A stretch of 27,647 nucleotides of DNA from an uncultured Bacilli bacterium (GCA_934101275.1 CAKOQM010000016.1:1-27647); one strand, 5' to 3'; counted from the first letter of the stretch, positions 1-8,074 are shown. A program made the numbers and translations. Notes: generated by a model not told the origin, from the letters alone.

Positions 1-75
1 AATGCCTATCAAAAGTATCACACTCATTATACTTATGACAGCGATTAACTCAACTAATGTAAAACCCTTTTTCAT
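1..75 (-). CDS. Type IV prepilin-like protein, N-terminal 25 codons (cut by window edge)
   Basis: Reading leftward from an ATG at 75, the frame stays open to the window edge and encodes a short basic leader (MKKG) followed directly by FTLVELIAVISIM and a hydrophobic run. This is the classic class III prepilin signal: cleavage after Gly4 by the prepilin peptidase, N-methylation of the new Phe1, and Glu at +5 for subunit assembly. A GAAGGA Shine-Dalgarno lies 5 nt upstream of the ATG. Family knowledge places such proteins in type IV pili, type II-like secretion or ComG competence pseudopili. Which of these applies cannot be decided from 25 residues; the rest of the gene and any partner genes lie outside the window. 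Confidence 0.85.
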   Translation of the reverse strand, partial: MKKGFTLVELIAVISIMSVILLIGI

Positions 76-135
76 AATGTCCTTCTTTCTGATTTCCTAT
101 TATTACTAACATTTTAACATAAACTTATGAATATT

Positions 136-164
136 AAAAAAAAATCGGAGTGATCTGATTTTTT
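136..164. terminator. Bidirectional Rho-independent terminator
   Basis: A 7-bp stem (AATCGGA at 143-149, TCTGATT at 154-160, one G-T pair) closes a GTGA loop. A T-run follows on the plus strand and a longer T-run follows on the minus strand, where one pair becomes an A-C mismatch. On the minus strand it lies downstream of the glycerophosphodiesterase gene and upstream of the prepilin gene, so it should separate those two units. Confidence 0.6.
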
Positions 165-237
165 CATATTACAAGAATAAAATATAAGGATCTGTTTTTG
201 AGCCTATTTCCAAAATAATTTTTACAGATGACTTTAA

Positions 238-390
238 GCATATGACAAGTTTTACCTCATACAAGTAAATATGTTACCTGTAAGTTATTTAATAAAAATA
301 TGCCGTTATTTAAATATATCAGCCGATTATATTTTAGGACTAACAGATGAAGAAAAAAGTTATTCTACTACTACATCGGTAATAAAATAA
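238..390 (+). pseudogene. Remnant of an XRE/Cro-type HTH regulator (C-terminal part)
   Basis: On the plus strand the frame from about 238 to the TAA at 388-390 encodes LIKICRYLNISADYILGL followed by TDEEK. That is the typical end of a lambda-repressor-like (XRE) DNA-binding domain, the fourth and fifth helices and the 'DYLLGLTD' signature. The first three helices are missing: a stop at 235-237 closes the frame, and I found no HTH start in the other plus frames of 76-237. It is the only non-shadow coding trace on the plus strand. Its end overlaps the 3' end of the convergent glycerophosphodiesterase gene by 31 bp. The rest of 76-359 holds only the terminator at 136-164 and AT-rich sequence. 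I infer a decayed regulator left by an old insertion or deletion. Confidence 0.55.
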
Positions 391-971
391 CTTTTTTTAT
401 ATTTCTTTGAAATAACTTCTAAATGATGAATATTATATATAAAAATTTCTTTATGAAGACCGGTAAAATAATTTATTATTTTAGGAGTCACAATACTTTC
501 TAAAAGACAAACAAAATCATAATCTTTATAATCTTCTTCACTGTTTAAAACATAATTTAATACACCAATCGAAGCATTTTTTATTTCATGTTTTAATTCA
601 TGAATAAGAAAATTATAAAAACTCATCACATAAATTTTTTGATGAGAATATTTTTCTAAAATTTGGGAAAAATGTTTGATATTACAATTGATTTCTTTTA
701 TTTCAAGTAAAATGATTTTTGATGTTTTTAAGGATAACACACTTTCTAAAGTAGCTAATTTACCGTCATCTAATTCTTTAAAAGGGGTCAAAGAGATTAT
801 TTTACCCTTATAAATAGGGTTATGACAAATAACAAAAACATTATCTTTGGTCGTTCTGACATCACATTCAAAACCGGCATAGTGTTCGTTATTTAAGGAT
901 TTTTGAAAAGCATCTAGAGTATTTTCTTGGGCATGATTTTTTAAACCGCGATGGGCAATTAAATTTTCCAT
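360..971 (-). CDS. Glycerophosphodiester phosphodiesterase family protein (short form)
   Basis: The 203-residue protein has the GDPD TIM-barrel signatures: HRG at 7-9, the QENT variant of PENT at 15-18, E35 and D37 in FECDVRTTKDN as metal ligands, H50, and E90-x-K92 in LLEIKE. The family hydrolyses glycerophosphodiesters to glycerol-3-phosphate and an alcohol, usually in lipid turnover. No signal peptide is visible, so it is likely cytoplasmic. Two oddities: the canonical 'HD' after the metal site is H50-N51, and at 203 residues it is shorter than the usual 240 or so, with a reduced C-terminal barrel that still ends in a TD motif. No clear Shine-Dalgarno precedes the ATG. It lies 25 bp after the upstream small membrane protein gene and is probably the last gene of that unit. 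Confidence 0.8.
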   Translation of the reverse strand: MENLIAHRGLKNHAQENTLDAFQKSLNNEHYAGFECDVRTTKDNVFVICHNPIYKGKIISLTPFKELDDGKLATLESVLSLKTSKIILLEIKEINCNIKHFSQILEKYSHQKIYVMSFYNFLIHELKHEIKNASIGVLNYVLNSEEDYKDYDFVCLLESIVTPKIINYFTGLHKEIFIYNIHHLEVISKKYKKSYFITDVVVE

Positions 972-996
972 AATTTATTTTATGCAAATCAAAAAT

Positions 997-1419
997 TTAT
1001 AAAACAATAAATTTAAATAAAAGAATAATGATTAACAAACATCCTAAAAAAACATAAGCTTTTAAATGCGGAATTTCTTTTTGTGTTTCTTCTTCCACAT
1101 ATTCTTTAAAAACAGGGGTACTCTCTTCTTTATCTTGAATATAAAAAACGTAATTTTCTTCTTGTCCTTTCGAATCTGTCACATGAATGGTTGTTTTATT
1201 TTCTTCTTTAGAGAGCAAAACACGTGAAGACGGATCTTTTAATGTATAATGAAATTGAATATCTCCTCCCAAAGTGTTTAATTCTACAGAATAAAGATTA
1301 TTATTCGATGTGAATGGTATTGAAAGTGTACCATTCGTTACTTCAAGATCCGTGATTAATTCAGCAAAGACGATTTTAGGAAATGTTAAAACAAATAAAA
1401 AGAATAAGATTTTTTTCAT
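997..1419 (-). CDS. Small exported, C-terminally membrane-anchored protein
   Basis: Start chosen at the ATG at 1419, because AGGTG sits 6 nt upstream; the in-frame GTG at 1428 is part of that Shine-Dalgarno. The 140-residue product begins with a Sec signal (KK, then a hydrophobic run ending in VFA at 17-19). A beta-rich extracellular domain of about 90 residues follows, then an acidic stalk and a C-terminal transmembrane helix (about 121-140). The beta domain (ITDLEVTNGTLSIPF, Y-x-V, later 'TTIHVTDSKGQEENYVFYI') resembles the cadherin-like beta-sandwich repeats found in Gram-positive surface proteins; that assignment is by eye. It lies between hemW (48 bp downstream of its stop) and the glycerophosphodiesterase gene. 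Function unknown; I expect an outward-facing membrane protein. Confidence 0.7.
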   Translation of the reverse strand: MKKILFFLFVLTFPKIVFAELITDLEVTNGTLSIPFTSNNNLYSVELNTLGGDIQFHYTLKDPSSRVLLSKEENKTTIHVTDSKGQEENYVFYIQDKEESTPVFKEYVEEETQKEIPHLKAYVFLGCLLIIILLFKFIVL

Positions 1420-1467
1420 GAATTTCACCTAGTACTAATGTAACTCATTTTTCTTATTCTATACTTT

Positions 1468-2553
1468 TTAAAGCATTTTTAATAAAATTTCATTCATAAT
1501 ATAAAATTTATCTTGAGGGATAAAAATATAACCCTTCTCTTCTTTGAGTTCTTTATTTTTTAAAAGAGGTTTAATAGGATAACATTCTTCGATAGGTTGA
1601 TGAAATTTTTGGTAAAATTTATCTTTGGATACCCCTTCACATTTTCTTAATCCTAACATCATTTCATTATCCATAACATCTTTAAAAGATAAAATTTCTT
1701 GTTCTTGATGATAAGATCCCTTTAAATAGTGACTCAAATTTTTGGTATTTGTATAACGAATGTCATCTATATAACCACTGGCTCCTAAGCCAAACCCATA
1801 ATATTCTTCATTATTCCAATATGTTAAATTGTGTTTAGATTCTTTTCCTTCTTTGGCAAAATTAGATACTTCATAATGAATATAACCATTTTTCTCTAAT
1901 GTTTTAATAATGGTTTTATACATTGCAGCATCGATATCTTCTTTAATCGGTTCTATTTTTTCTTTATAAAGCAATGTATGAGGTTCAACCATTAAACTAT
2001 AAGTACTGATATGATCCGGTTCCAATTTTAAAATAGCTTTTAAATCTTTTTTTAAAATAACTTCATCCTCCGTTGGTAAAGCATAAATCAAATCGACATT
2101 GACATTATCAAATCCTAACTTGCGAATTAATTTCATCTTTTCTTCAGCTTCAGCAAAGGTGTGTTGACGATTTAAAAAGACTAAATTTTTCTCATTAAAA
2201 GACTCGATACCTAAACTCAAACGATTCACATGATACATCTTTAAAAGATATAAAATTTCTTCTGTGACATCATTTAAATTACATTCAAAAGTAAATTCAT
2301 AACCCTCTTCAAAAGAAAATAGCCGACAAATATCTAATAGTTTTTTGATTTGTCCAATAGATAAAGAAGAAGGTGTGCCGCCTCCAATGTAAAGCGTTTT
2401 GATAGTATCATCAAGATAGCGGTCCAAAATTTCTTCTTTTAAGGCATCTAAATAGGCATCCACCCATTCTTTTTTATAATACATTTTGCAAAAATCACAA
2501 TAGGAACAGATTGTTTTACAAAAAGGAATATGAATATAAACACTTTTACACAT
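1468..2553 (-). CDS. hemW: HemW-like radical SAM protein (heme chaperone family)
   Basis: The 361-residue protein opens with the radical-SAM cluster motif C12-x3-C16-x2-C19 in PFCKTICSYCDF, followed by the SAM-binding GGGTPS at 57-62. It carries HNLTYW at 241-246, the HNxxYW signature that separates HemW from true coproporphyrinogen dehydrogenase HemN. HemW proteins bind heme and an Fe4S4 cluster and are thought to deliver heme rather than oxidise coproporphyrinogen. Length is normal for the family (about 370-380). Its ATG overlaps the end of the upstream HTH-like gene by 8 bp, with only a weak Shine-Dalgarno, so translation is probably coupled. In Bacillus hemW directly follows lepA; here two unknown genes lie between them. 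Confidence 0.92.
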   Translation of the reverse strand: MCKSVYIHIPFCKTICSYCDFCKMYYKKEWVDAYLDALKEEILDRYLDDTIKTLYIGGGTPSSLSIGQIKKLLDICRLFSFEEGYEFTFECNLNDVTEEILYLLKMYHVNRLSLGIESFNEKNLVFLNRQHTFAEAEEKMKLIRKLGFDNVNVDLIYALPTEDEVILKKDLKAILKLEPDHISTYSLMVEPHTLLYKEKIEPIKEDIDAAMYKTIIKTLEKNGYIHYEVSNFAKEGKESKHNLTYWNNEEYYGFGLGASGYIDDIRYTNTKNLSHYLKGSYHQEQEILSFKDVMDNEMMLGLRKCEGVSKDKFYQKFHQPIEECYPIKPLLKNKELKEEKGYIFIPQDKFYIMNEILLKML

Positions 2554-3823
2554 TATTTTTACTCTTTCTTATACGTTTGAATTCTAATGTACGATAAGTC
2601 AAGTTAAATTCATTTCTTTTATTTAATTGTTCCTCTAAATAATATGTGCAAACACTTTTGAATTCTTTTGGTAAAGCATCGGTGGCCACATTATACTTAA
2701 GACGATATAAAATATCTGTACGAATATTTTTTTCATTCCAACGAATCTTACCTTCTTTGGCCTTTTTAATAAGTTTTTGATAGTCATAGTCTATAATTTC
2801 TCGCATGATTTTAATATAACGTTCGTTTTTTAAATCACCTATTAATTGACAATGACTCAAAAAATTAATATCTTCTTTACATCTTGCTTTTAACACTTCT
2901 TCATCTTCCACAAGTATTTGTTCTTCATCTGTTAAATCTCTTTTATCGGCTTCCATAAGAAAATCAACATAGCCTTTTTCTTCTTCAAACAAATATTTTA
3001 AACCCCTATAATATTTTTGGGAACATTGTTGAATTAAAATGCGTTTTAATAAGGAAGTATCTTTAAAATCTAATAAATCCGCTAAACTTGACAAGGATAA
3101 GCGATACGTTAAAGCAATAGAACACCAATAATCTATATTTTTTATATTGTGGTATTTATCCTTTTTTGTGTCATCTGAAAATGTTTTTTTGGCCCTGTTT
3201 ATATTTTCATTTCTATTTTCTAAACTTTGATTCTGATAATATTTTTTTAAATTTTCTTCTTCCTCTTTAAACCAATAATGTATAAAATTCAAATAATCGT
3301 TACCTTTGAAAATATCTTTTAGTTTTGCTGCTGAGACACCACATAACTTAACCAAATCTTCTCTTTTTATGGCATAATCTTTATCTATTAAAGTTTGAAA
3401 TCCGGTTCTAAGTTTCTTAAAAACAAGATAATTTTTGATTTCTCTTTCTCCAAATAGGGAAGTCAAATCAATATTTTCTTTTTCACATTGGTCTAATTTT
3501 TGGAAAAGTAAATAATTTTTTTCTTGGTTTTGTTTTTTTCTTGCCTCTGTTAGTTTTAAAGAAGCTTCTTCATTATAAAAACAACTTGCTTGTGCGTTAA
3601 GAGTTGCTAAATACTTACCAATTTCAAATGGTGACATTTCAAATTGGGCCCCGATTTGTTCTTCAGAAAAGCCATTTAAAATAAGTGTTGTTAATTGATT
3701 AAAAAATTGGGTTAATTCATTAAACTCTTCATCGGTAAATGAATAAATTTTTTGAATATCTTTTTTAGTTAAACCTCGATTAAACAACGTTAAAATATGA
3801 AACATTTTCTTTTCTAATGCCAT
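2546..3823 (-). CDS. Unknown protein with several helix-turn-helix-like segments (paralog A)
   Basis: I do not recognise a named family for this 425-residue, Lys/Glu-rich, soluble protein. Four segments look like helix-turn-helix units: residues 10-40 (LTKKDIQKIYSFTDEEF), 47-72 (GFSEEQIGAQFEMSPFEIGK), 150-172 (IKREDLVKLCGVSAAKLKDI) and 233-262 (YRLSLSSLADLLDFKD). The last two align with matching segments of the gene just upstream (3848-4876), including shared CG-x-S and W-x7-Y-x-L-x3-SLA-x-L patterns, so the two are paralogs. No enzyme motif, signal peptide or membrane helix is visible. GAGGAG stands before the ATG, and the 3' end overlaps hemW by 8 bp. A DNA- or RNA-binding regulator is a reasonable guess only. 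Confidence 0.6.
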   Translation of the reverse strand: MALEKKMFHILTLFNRGLTKKDIQKIYSFTDEEFNELTQFFNQLTTLILNGFSEEQIGAQFEMSPFEIGKYLATLNAQASCFYNEEASLKLTEARKKQNQEKNYLLFQKLDQCEKENIDLTSLFGEREIKNYLVFKKLRTGFQTLIDKDYAIKREDLVKLCGVSAAKLKDIFKGNDYLNFIHYWFKEEEENLKKYYQNQSLENRNENINRAKKTFSDDTKKDKYHNIKNIDYWCSIALTYRLSLSSLADLLDFKDTSLLKRILIQQCSQKYYRGLKYLFEEEKGYVDFLMEADKRDLTDEEQILVEDEEVLKARCKEDINFLSHCQLIGDLKNERYIKIMREIIDYDYQKLIKKAKEGKIRWNEKNIRTDILYRLKYNVATDALPKEFKSVCTYYLEEQLNKRNEFNLTYRTLEFKRIRKSKNNV

Positions 3824-3847
3824 GATTACTCCTCTTTTCTTTATTTT

Positions 3848-4876
3848 TTAATGACGACGATATAAAACTTTTTCACGTTGGCATTCATAGGCAGCATTTT
3901 CTCTATGAAAAAACCAAGTGAAAATATTTTTTTTCATATAATTATCCGCATATTTATTTATTAATTCGAGATCTCTTTCGTTATTCAAATCAAAATCAAT
4001 ATATTTTAGTTTAAAGAAGAAGACGCAACGTTCTTCACTGGGACTTAAGGGTGTATTTTTTTGAGCTAAAAATTGTCCATACTTATCTTTTAATAAAACT
4101 TTTTGTAAAAATTCTTGTTTTTTCATATTTTGAAGTACTTTGGAAGCCGTTTCAAAATCATTTTCCTTTTGTAAAGGACTTTTAACAAGACGTCTTTGTA
4201 AGAAGCTAACAGCATCCGAATAAGCGTTATTATTAAATTCAAGCATCCTATCTATGATTTTAGCACCAAAGGGATAAGAAATCAGTTTGGCTAAACTTTC
4301 AGACGTCAAATGATACTCCAACATAAGTTGAATCCAAAACTCGACATCTTTTTGAAACTGTACATAGTTTTTTTGTTCCTCTTTTGTTCCTAATCCACCA
4401 AGTGTTAAACAGTGTTCTTTTTCATCCTTTTTTTGTAAAAGCAAAATTTCTTCAGGTGTTAAAAACATATCTAATGCAAAAAAAGTATGGGTATTATTAA
4501 TAATACTTTTTATGTTCCTGAGACTTGTTCCACAAGAGGAAGCTAAAACAGGAAGGGCGCACGTCGTGTCATCTTTGATGTACGTTTTTAAAACTCTTTT
4601 ACAATTTTTATACATTCTATATCGTTCCATAACAGAAGTAGGTAATAGATTTCTTACACTCACCCCATTTGCTTCAAGCATCTCATACTTTTTAAATAAA
4701 TTAAAATATTCCCATTTTTGATGTTCCCAAGATTTTGGATCAGAAAAAGCTAACTCTGGATTTTCTTGGTTAAAAATACCACTTCTAATTTTACTTAAAG
4801 GTAAATCGTATTCTTTAGAAATTTCTTCTAATGACTTACCTTGTTTATATAAATCATAAATTTCTTGATTTGTCAT
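3848..4876 (-). CDS. Unknown protein with several helix-turn-helix-like segments (paralog B)
   Basis: This 342-residue protein starts with a clear helix-turn-helix-like unit at 4-31 (IYDLYKQGKSLEEISKEYDL), of the type seen in resolvases and sigma-like regulators. Further candidates lie at 107-126 (LASSCGTSLRNIKSII) and 180-212 (WIQLMLEYHLTSESLAKLI). The last two line up with the next gene (2546-3823), which is longer because of extra N- and C-terminal material. Both proteins also share a D-L-x-N-E-R segment near the C-terminus. No transmembrane helix or catalytic motif is apparent. GGGAG precedes the ATG. It starts 24 bp after the lepA stop and is probably in the lepA-hemW operon. The function is unknown; the pair looks like a duplication. 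Confidence 0.6.
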   Translation of the reverse strand: MTNQEIYDLYKQGKSLEEISKEYDLPLSKIRSGIFNQENPELAFSDPKSWEHQKWEYFNLFKKYEMLEANGVSVRNLLPTSVMERYRMYKNCKRVLKTYIKDDTTCALPVLASSCGTSLRNIKSIINNTHTFFALDMFLTPEEILLLQKKDEKEHCLTLGGLGTKEEQKNYVQFQKDVEFWIQLMLEYHLTSESLAKLISYPFGAKIIDRMLEFNNNAYSDAVSFLQRRLVKSPLQKENDFETASKVLQNMKKQEFLQKVLLKDKYGQFLAQKNTPLSPSEERCVFFFKLKYIDFDLNNERDLELINKYADNYMKKNIFTWFFHRENAAYECQREKVLYRRH

Positions 4877-4900
4877 TTTTCACAACTCCCATTCCGATTA

Positions 4901-6706
4901 TTATTTTTCTTCGCCACTTAAGATACTTAAGAAAGCTTCACTAGGTATCTCAACACTTCCAACCATTTTCATTCTTTTTTTACCTTCTTTTTGTTTTTCC
5001 AAAAGTTTTCTTTTACGTGTAATATCGCCACCATAGCATTTAGCTAACACATTTTTACGCATTGCGCTAATGTTTTCTCTGGCAATCACTTTAGATCCTA
5101 TCTGAGCTTGTATTGGTATTTGAAACATTTGCCGTGGTATCACCTCTTTTAATTTTTCGACAACGCTTCTTCCTCTTTGATAAGCGAAATCTTTATGAAC
5201 AATTACCGATAAAGCATCTACCACTTCCCCATTTAATAAAATATTCAGCTTCACTAAGTTACTTGGTTTATAACCACAAAGTTCATAATCTAATGAGGCA
5301 TATCCTTTGGTATAACTTTTTAGTTTATCAAAAAAATCATAAACGACCTCGGAAAGAGGAATCTCATAATGAATATTCACTCTTTTTTCATCAATATATT
5401 CTAAGGATTTATAAATACCTCTTTTATCTTGACAAAGTTCCATAATAGGGCCAATGTAATCACTTGGCACGATGATATTTGTATAAATGTAAGGTTCTTC
5501 AATAGAAGATATTTTCACTTGTTCCGGCATTTTATTGGGACTATCGACTTCTATCATTTCACCGTTGGTTAAAAAAACATGATAAATAACGCTTGGACTT
5601 GTCGCAATAACGGAAAGATTAAATTCTCTTTCTAAACGTGTGGTAATAATATCCATATGTAAAAGGCCTAAAAAACCTACCCGAAAGCCAAAGCCTAGGG
5701 CATCTGAGGTTTCCGGTTCAATCGTTAAGGCGGCATCATTTAATTTTAGTTTTTCAAACGCTTCTTTTAAAGCTTCATATTTATTAGGTTCAATGGGAAA
5801 GATTCCTGAATAAACCATAGGTTTCATCTTTTTATAACCATGAATAGGTTCTTTCGTCTTATCATTTAAAAGTGTAATGGTATCACCAACTTGAACGGAG
5901 GTAATATCTTTAATAGAACCAGCAAAGTAACCCACTTCGCCACTTACAAGCTCATTTACATGTCGTTCTTTAGGACAATGAACGCCCAGTTCTGTGACTT
6001 CAAAAGATTTTTTGCCAGCCATGAAATAAATATTATCCTTTAATTTTAAAGTACCATCTTCTACTTTGACTAAACCAACCACCCCTTTATAAGGGTCAAA
6101 ATAACTATCAAAAATCAAAGCTCTTAAAGGGACGTCATTATGTACTTTAGGAGAAGGAATCCGTTTGATGATTGCTTCAACCAGTTCTTTAACACCTTCT
6201 CCTGTTTTTCCTGAGCAAAGTAAAATTTCTTCTTCTTTAAAACCTAAAACACGTTTTAATTCCTCTTTTACTTTAGGAATATTCGCATTTGGTAAGTCAA
6301 TTTTATTAATAACAGGAATAATTTCTAAATCTGCATTCATTGCTAGATATAAGTTAGCGAGGGTCTGAGCTTCAATCCCTTGAGCTGCATCCACGACCAA
6401 AATAGCACCTTCACACGCGGCAAGACTTCTACTGACTTCATAAGAAAAGTCGACATGACCCGGTGTATCAATCAAGTTAAGGAAGTACTCCTCCCCATTA
6501 TAATGATAATTTAAGCTAACCGCGTTTAACTTAATCGTGATACCTCTTTCTCTTTCTAGGTCCATGCTATCTAAAACTTGGTTCGTCATTTCTCTATCAG
6601 TTATTGCTCCCGTAATTTCTAAAATACGATCCGCTAAAGTACTTTTGCCATGATCAATATGGGCAATAATCGAAAAATTACGAATATTTGCTTGGTTTTT
6701 CTTCAT
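4901..6706 (-). CDS. lepA: Elongation factor 4 (LepA), ribosomal back-translocating GTPase
   Basis: The 601-residue protein is a full-length LepA. The G1 loop AHIDHGKST is at 15-23, with RERGITIK for switch I, DTPGH for G3 and NKID for G4. EF-G-like domains II, III and V follow, and then the LepA-specific C-terminal domain (CYGGDITRKRKLLEKQKEGK). The factor binds ribosomes and acts on stalled or mistranslocated complexes and in initiation/assembly. The ATG has AAAGGTG at normal distance. It follows the yqxA-like gene by 75 bp, a gap that holds both a terminator-like hairpin and a promoter, so lepA can be transcribed independently of spoIIP. This matches the conserved spoIIP-yqxA-lepA-hemW order in Bacillus. 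Confidence 0.98.
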   Translation of the reverse strand: MKKNQANIRNFSIIAHIDHGKSTLADRILEITGAITDREMTNQVLDSMDLERERGITIKLNAVSLNYHYNGEEYFLNLIDTPGHVDFSYEVSRSLAACEGAILVVDAAQGIEAQTLANLYLAMNADLEIIPVINKIDLPNANIPKVKEELKRVLGFKEEEILLCSGKTGEGVKELVEAIIKRIPSPKVHNDVPLRALIFDSYFDPYKGVVGLVKVEDGTLKLKDNIYFMAGKKSFEVTELGVHCPKERHVNELVSGEVGYFAGSIKDITSVQVGDTITLLNDKTKEPIHGYKKMKPMVYSGIFPIEPNKYEALKEAFEKLKLNDAALTIEPETSDALGFGFRVGFLGLLHMDIITTRLEREFNLSVIATSPSVIYHVFLTNGEMIEVDSPNKMPEQVKISSIEEPYIYTNIIVPSDYIGPIMELCQDKRGIYKSLEYIDEKRVNIHYEIPLSEVVYDFFDKLKSYTKGYASLDYELCGYKPSNLVKLNILLNGEVVDALSVIVHKDFAYQRGRSVVEKLKEVIPRQMFQIPIQAQIGSKVIARENISAMRKNVLAKCYGGDITRKRKLLEKQKEGKKRMKMVGSVEIPSEAFLSILSGEEK

Positions 6707-6724
6707 TTATCAACACCTTTGCTT

Positions 6725-6753
6725 ATTATACAAAAAAAGAAGTCGTTAGTAAA
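6725..6753 (-). promoter_or_regulatory. Probable sigma-A promoter for lepA
   Basis: On the minus strand TTTACT (6748-6753) and a consensus TATAAT (6725-6730) are separated by exactly 17 bp. They lie 20-45 bp upstream of the lepA ATG. The -35 element sits inside the loop of the overlapping terminator hairpin. Confidence 0.6.
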
Positions 6754-6761
6754 CTCCTTTT
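6732..6761 (-). terminator. Rho-independent terminator after the yqxA-like gene
   Basis: Minus-strand AAAAGGAGT (6753-6761) pairs with ACTTCTTTT (6735-6743), with one G-T pair, around a 9-nt loop, and is followed by further T. It would end or reduce read-through from the sporulation genes into lepA. It shares sequence with the lepA promoter. Confidence 0.5.
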
Positions 6762-6781
6762 AATTTTAAATCCTATTTCTA

Positions 6782-7111
6782 CTAGGTAAATAAAATTTTA
6801 AAAATGTTGACCATTTCATTAATACCTTTCGACATAAACTTTTCTACCAAGGAAGAAAAATTATTACCTAGTTTCGTTGTTTCATTAGAATAATCTTTTT
6901 TTATGTCGGTTAAATAATCTTTAATGTCAACTTCCTTACCTTCTTTTACGTCTTCTTCAAATTTTTGAATGGCTTCATTGGTAAGGGTTGTTTTTTCACT
7001 TAGCTTAGCCTCGTAATAACCGGTAGAAATGGCAATGGTTAAAGAAAGATAAAGTAAAAACAAAAACGCTAAAATTTTTAAGAAAATTGACCCCTTTTTC
7101 TTAGTCTCCAT
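6782..7111 (-). CDS. Small membrane protein in the YqxA position (DUF3679-like)
   Basis: The 109-residue protein has a basic start, one transmembrane helix at about 9-28 (FLKILAFLFLLYLSLTIAIS) and a charged extracellular or intermembrane domain of about 80 residues. It overlaps the end of spoIIP by 11 bp and precedes lepA. In Bacillus the gene between spoIIP and lepA is yqxA, a DUF3679 protein of about the same size and topology. I call it yqxA-like from position, size and topology, not from a clear residue match. Overlap with spoIIP suggests coupled translation and a sporulation-linked role. Confidence 0.6.
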   Translation of the reverse strand: METKKKGSIFLKILAFLFLLYLSLTIAISTGYYEAKLSEKTTLTNEAIQKFEEDVKEGKEVDIKDYLTDIKKDYSNETTKLGNNFSSLVEKFMSKGINEMVNIFKILFT

Positions 7112-8018
7112 TTTCTTTTATCACATCCTTTAAAATTTTGGCAAGAACACCTATGGTATTGGTAACTTCGCCGATTTTATTATAAGGACCGCCTATTTCT
7201 AAAAGAAGCGTTTGACTTGAAAAATTTTGGTTATAAATACCATTCACACCTTTCCCACCTTTTTTTAAAATCCCACGGCTAAGACTTGGAACGCGTTCAT
7301 TTAACTTTGTACTAATTTCTTCAGCTAACCTTAAATTTTGTTCATAATTATCATGATCTGTCCCAATTACAAATAAGATTTTAGCATAATTTTTATCTTG
7401 ATAGTTTAAGGTGCTCGCTTCATAAGAAATAGAGTCTCTATGAATATCAAAATAATACTTTAAAGTAGGATTTTTAGCATAGGCATTTTCAAGCAAATAA
7501 TAACTGGCTTTATAGCTAGAAGCATAGTTCCAACCATTAAGCCTTAATACTTCTTTTAAAGGAGTTGTTTCCATGAGGGTTTTAATACCTTCTTTATTAA
7601 GTTCCTCTCTTAATTTGTAACCCGCCATCATAACCGTCGGAGTCACATCATGACTTTGTAAGCCGGCATTACTATACTCTTCACCTTGGTGAGTGTTATA
7701 TAAATAAACAATAGGATTTTCCTTATTTTCTTTAGGCGCTGGGTCTTGCATATATTCTAAAGAAGAAACCTCGCCATCATAAACTTCATCCACCGTTTCA
7801 TTTTGACCAATGGTGTAATTAAGAAGATAATCTAAGACGCTCGTATTTTCTTTAAAATTACTTGGTTTTAACATACTTTTTAATAAAAAATCAATAAAAG
7901 CATCGGTGGTAAAAAGATGAGAAAAATAAGATAAAAAGAAAGAAAAACTACAAATAAGAAGGATAAGCGGTAAAAGAATCCGCCGTCTTTTTTTCTTTGT
8001 TTTAAATTTTTTAGCCAT
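7101..8018 (-). CDS. spoIIP: Stage II sporulation protein P (cell-wall hydrolase)
   Basis: The start is placed at the ATG at 8018, because AGGTG lies 6 nt upstream; the ATG at 8024 and GTG at 8027 overlap that site. The 305-residue protein has a short basic cytoplasmic end, a transmembrane helix at about 14-33, a linker and a SpoIIP/amidase-type zinc domain. Visible catalytic elements are NTHQGEEY (H110, E113/E114), DIHRD (H193) and LLLEIGG with N280 (E274). SpoIIP is the amidase/endopeptidase of the SpoIID-M-P engulfment complex in the mother cell. The Bacillus upstream neighbour, the spore protease gene gpr, is not here. Presence of an intact spoIIP implies a sporulation programme or its recent loss. 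Confidence 0.93.
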   Translation of the reverse strand: MAKKFKTKKKRRRILLPLILLICSFSFFLSYFSHLFTTDAFIDFLLKSMLKPSNFKENTSVLDYLLNYTIGQNETVDEVYDGEVSSLEYMQDPAPKENKENPIVYLYNTHQGEEYSNAGLQSHDVTPTVMMAGYKLREELNKEGIKTLMETTPLKEVLRLNGWNYASSYKASYYLLENAYAKNPTLKYYFDIHRDSISYEASTLNYQDKNYAKILFVIGTDHDNYEQNLRLAEEISTKLNERVPSLSRGILKKGGKGVNGIYNQNFSSQTLLLEIGGPYNKIGEVTNTIGVLAKILKDVIKENGD

Positions 8019-8074
8019 TTTCATCACCTACTTAAATTATAAGATACTTCATGAGCATAAATTGTCACATAAGC

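Noticed and set aside
4512..4721. Plus-strand open frames inside minus-strand genes (for example 4512-4721, 5113-5445, 14849-15124, 22983-23345)
   Set aside because: They lie wholly or mostly within well-supported genes on the other strand, have no convincing Shine-Dalgarno and encode low-complexity or shadow-like sequence.
8036..8041. TATAAT box as a promoter for spoIIP
   Set aside because: No acceptable -35 box at 16-18 bp and no clear match to sporulation sigma-E or sigma-F promoters, so it is too weak to list.
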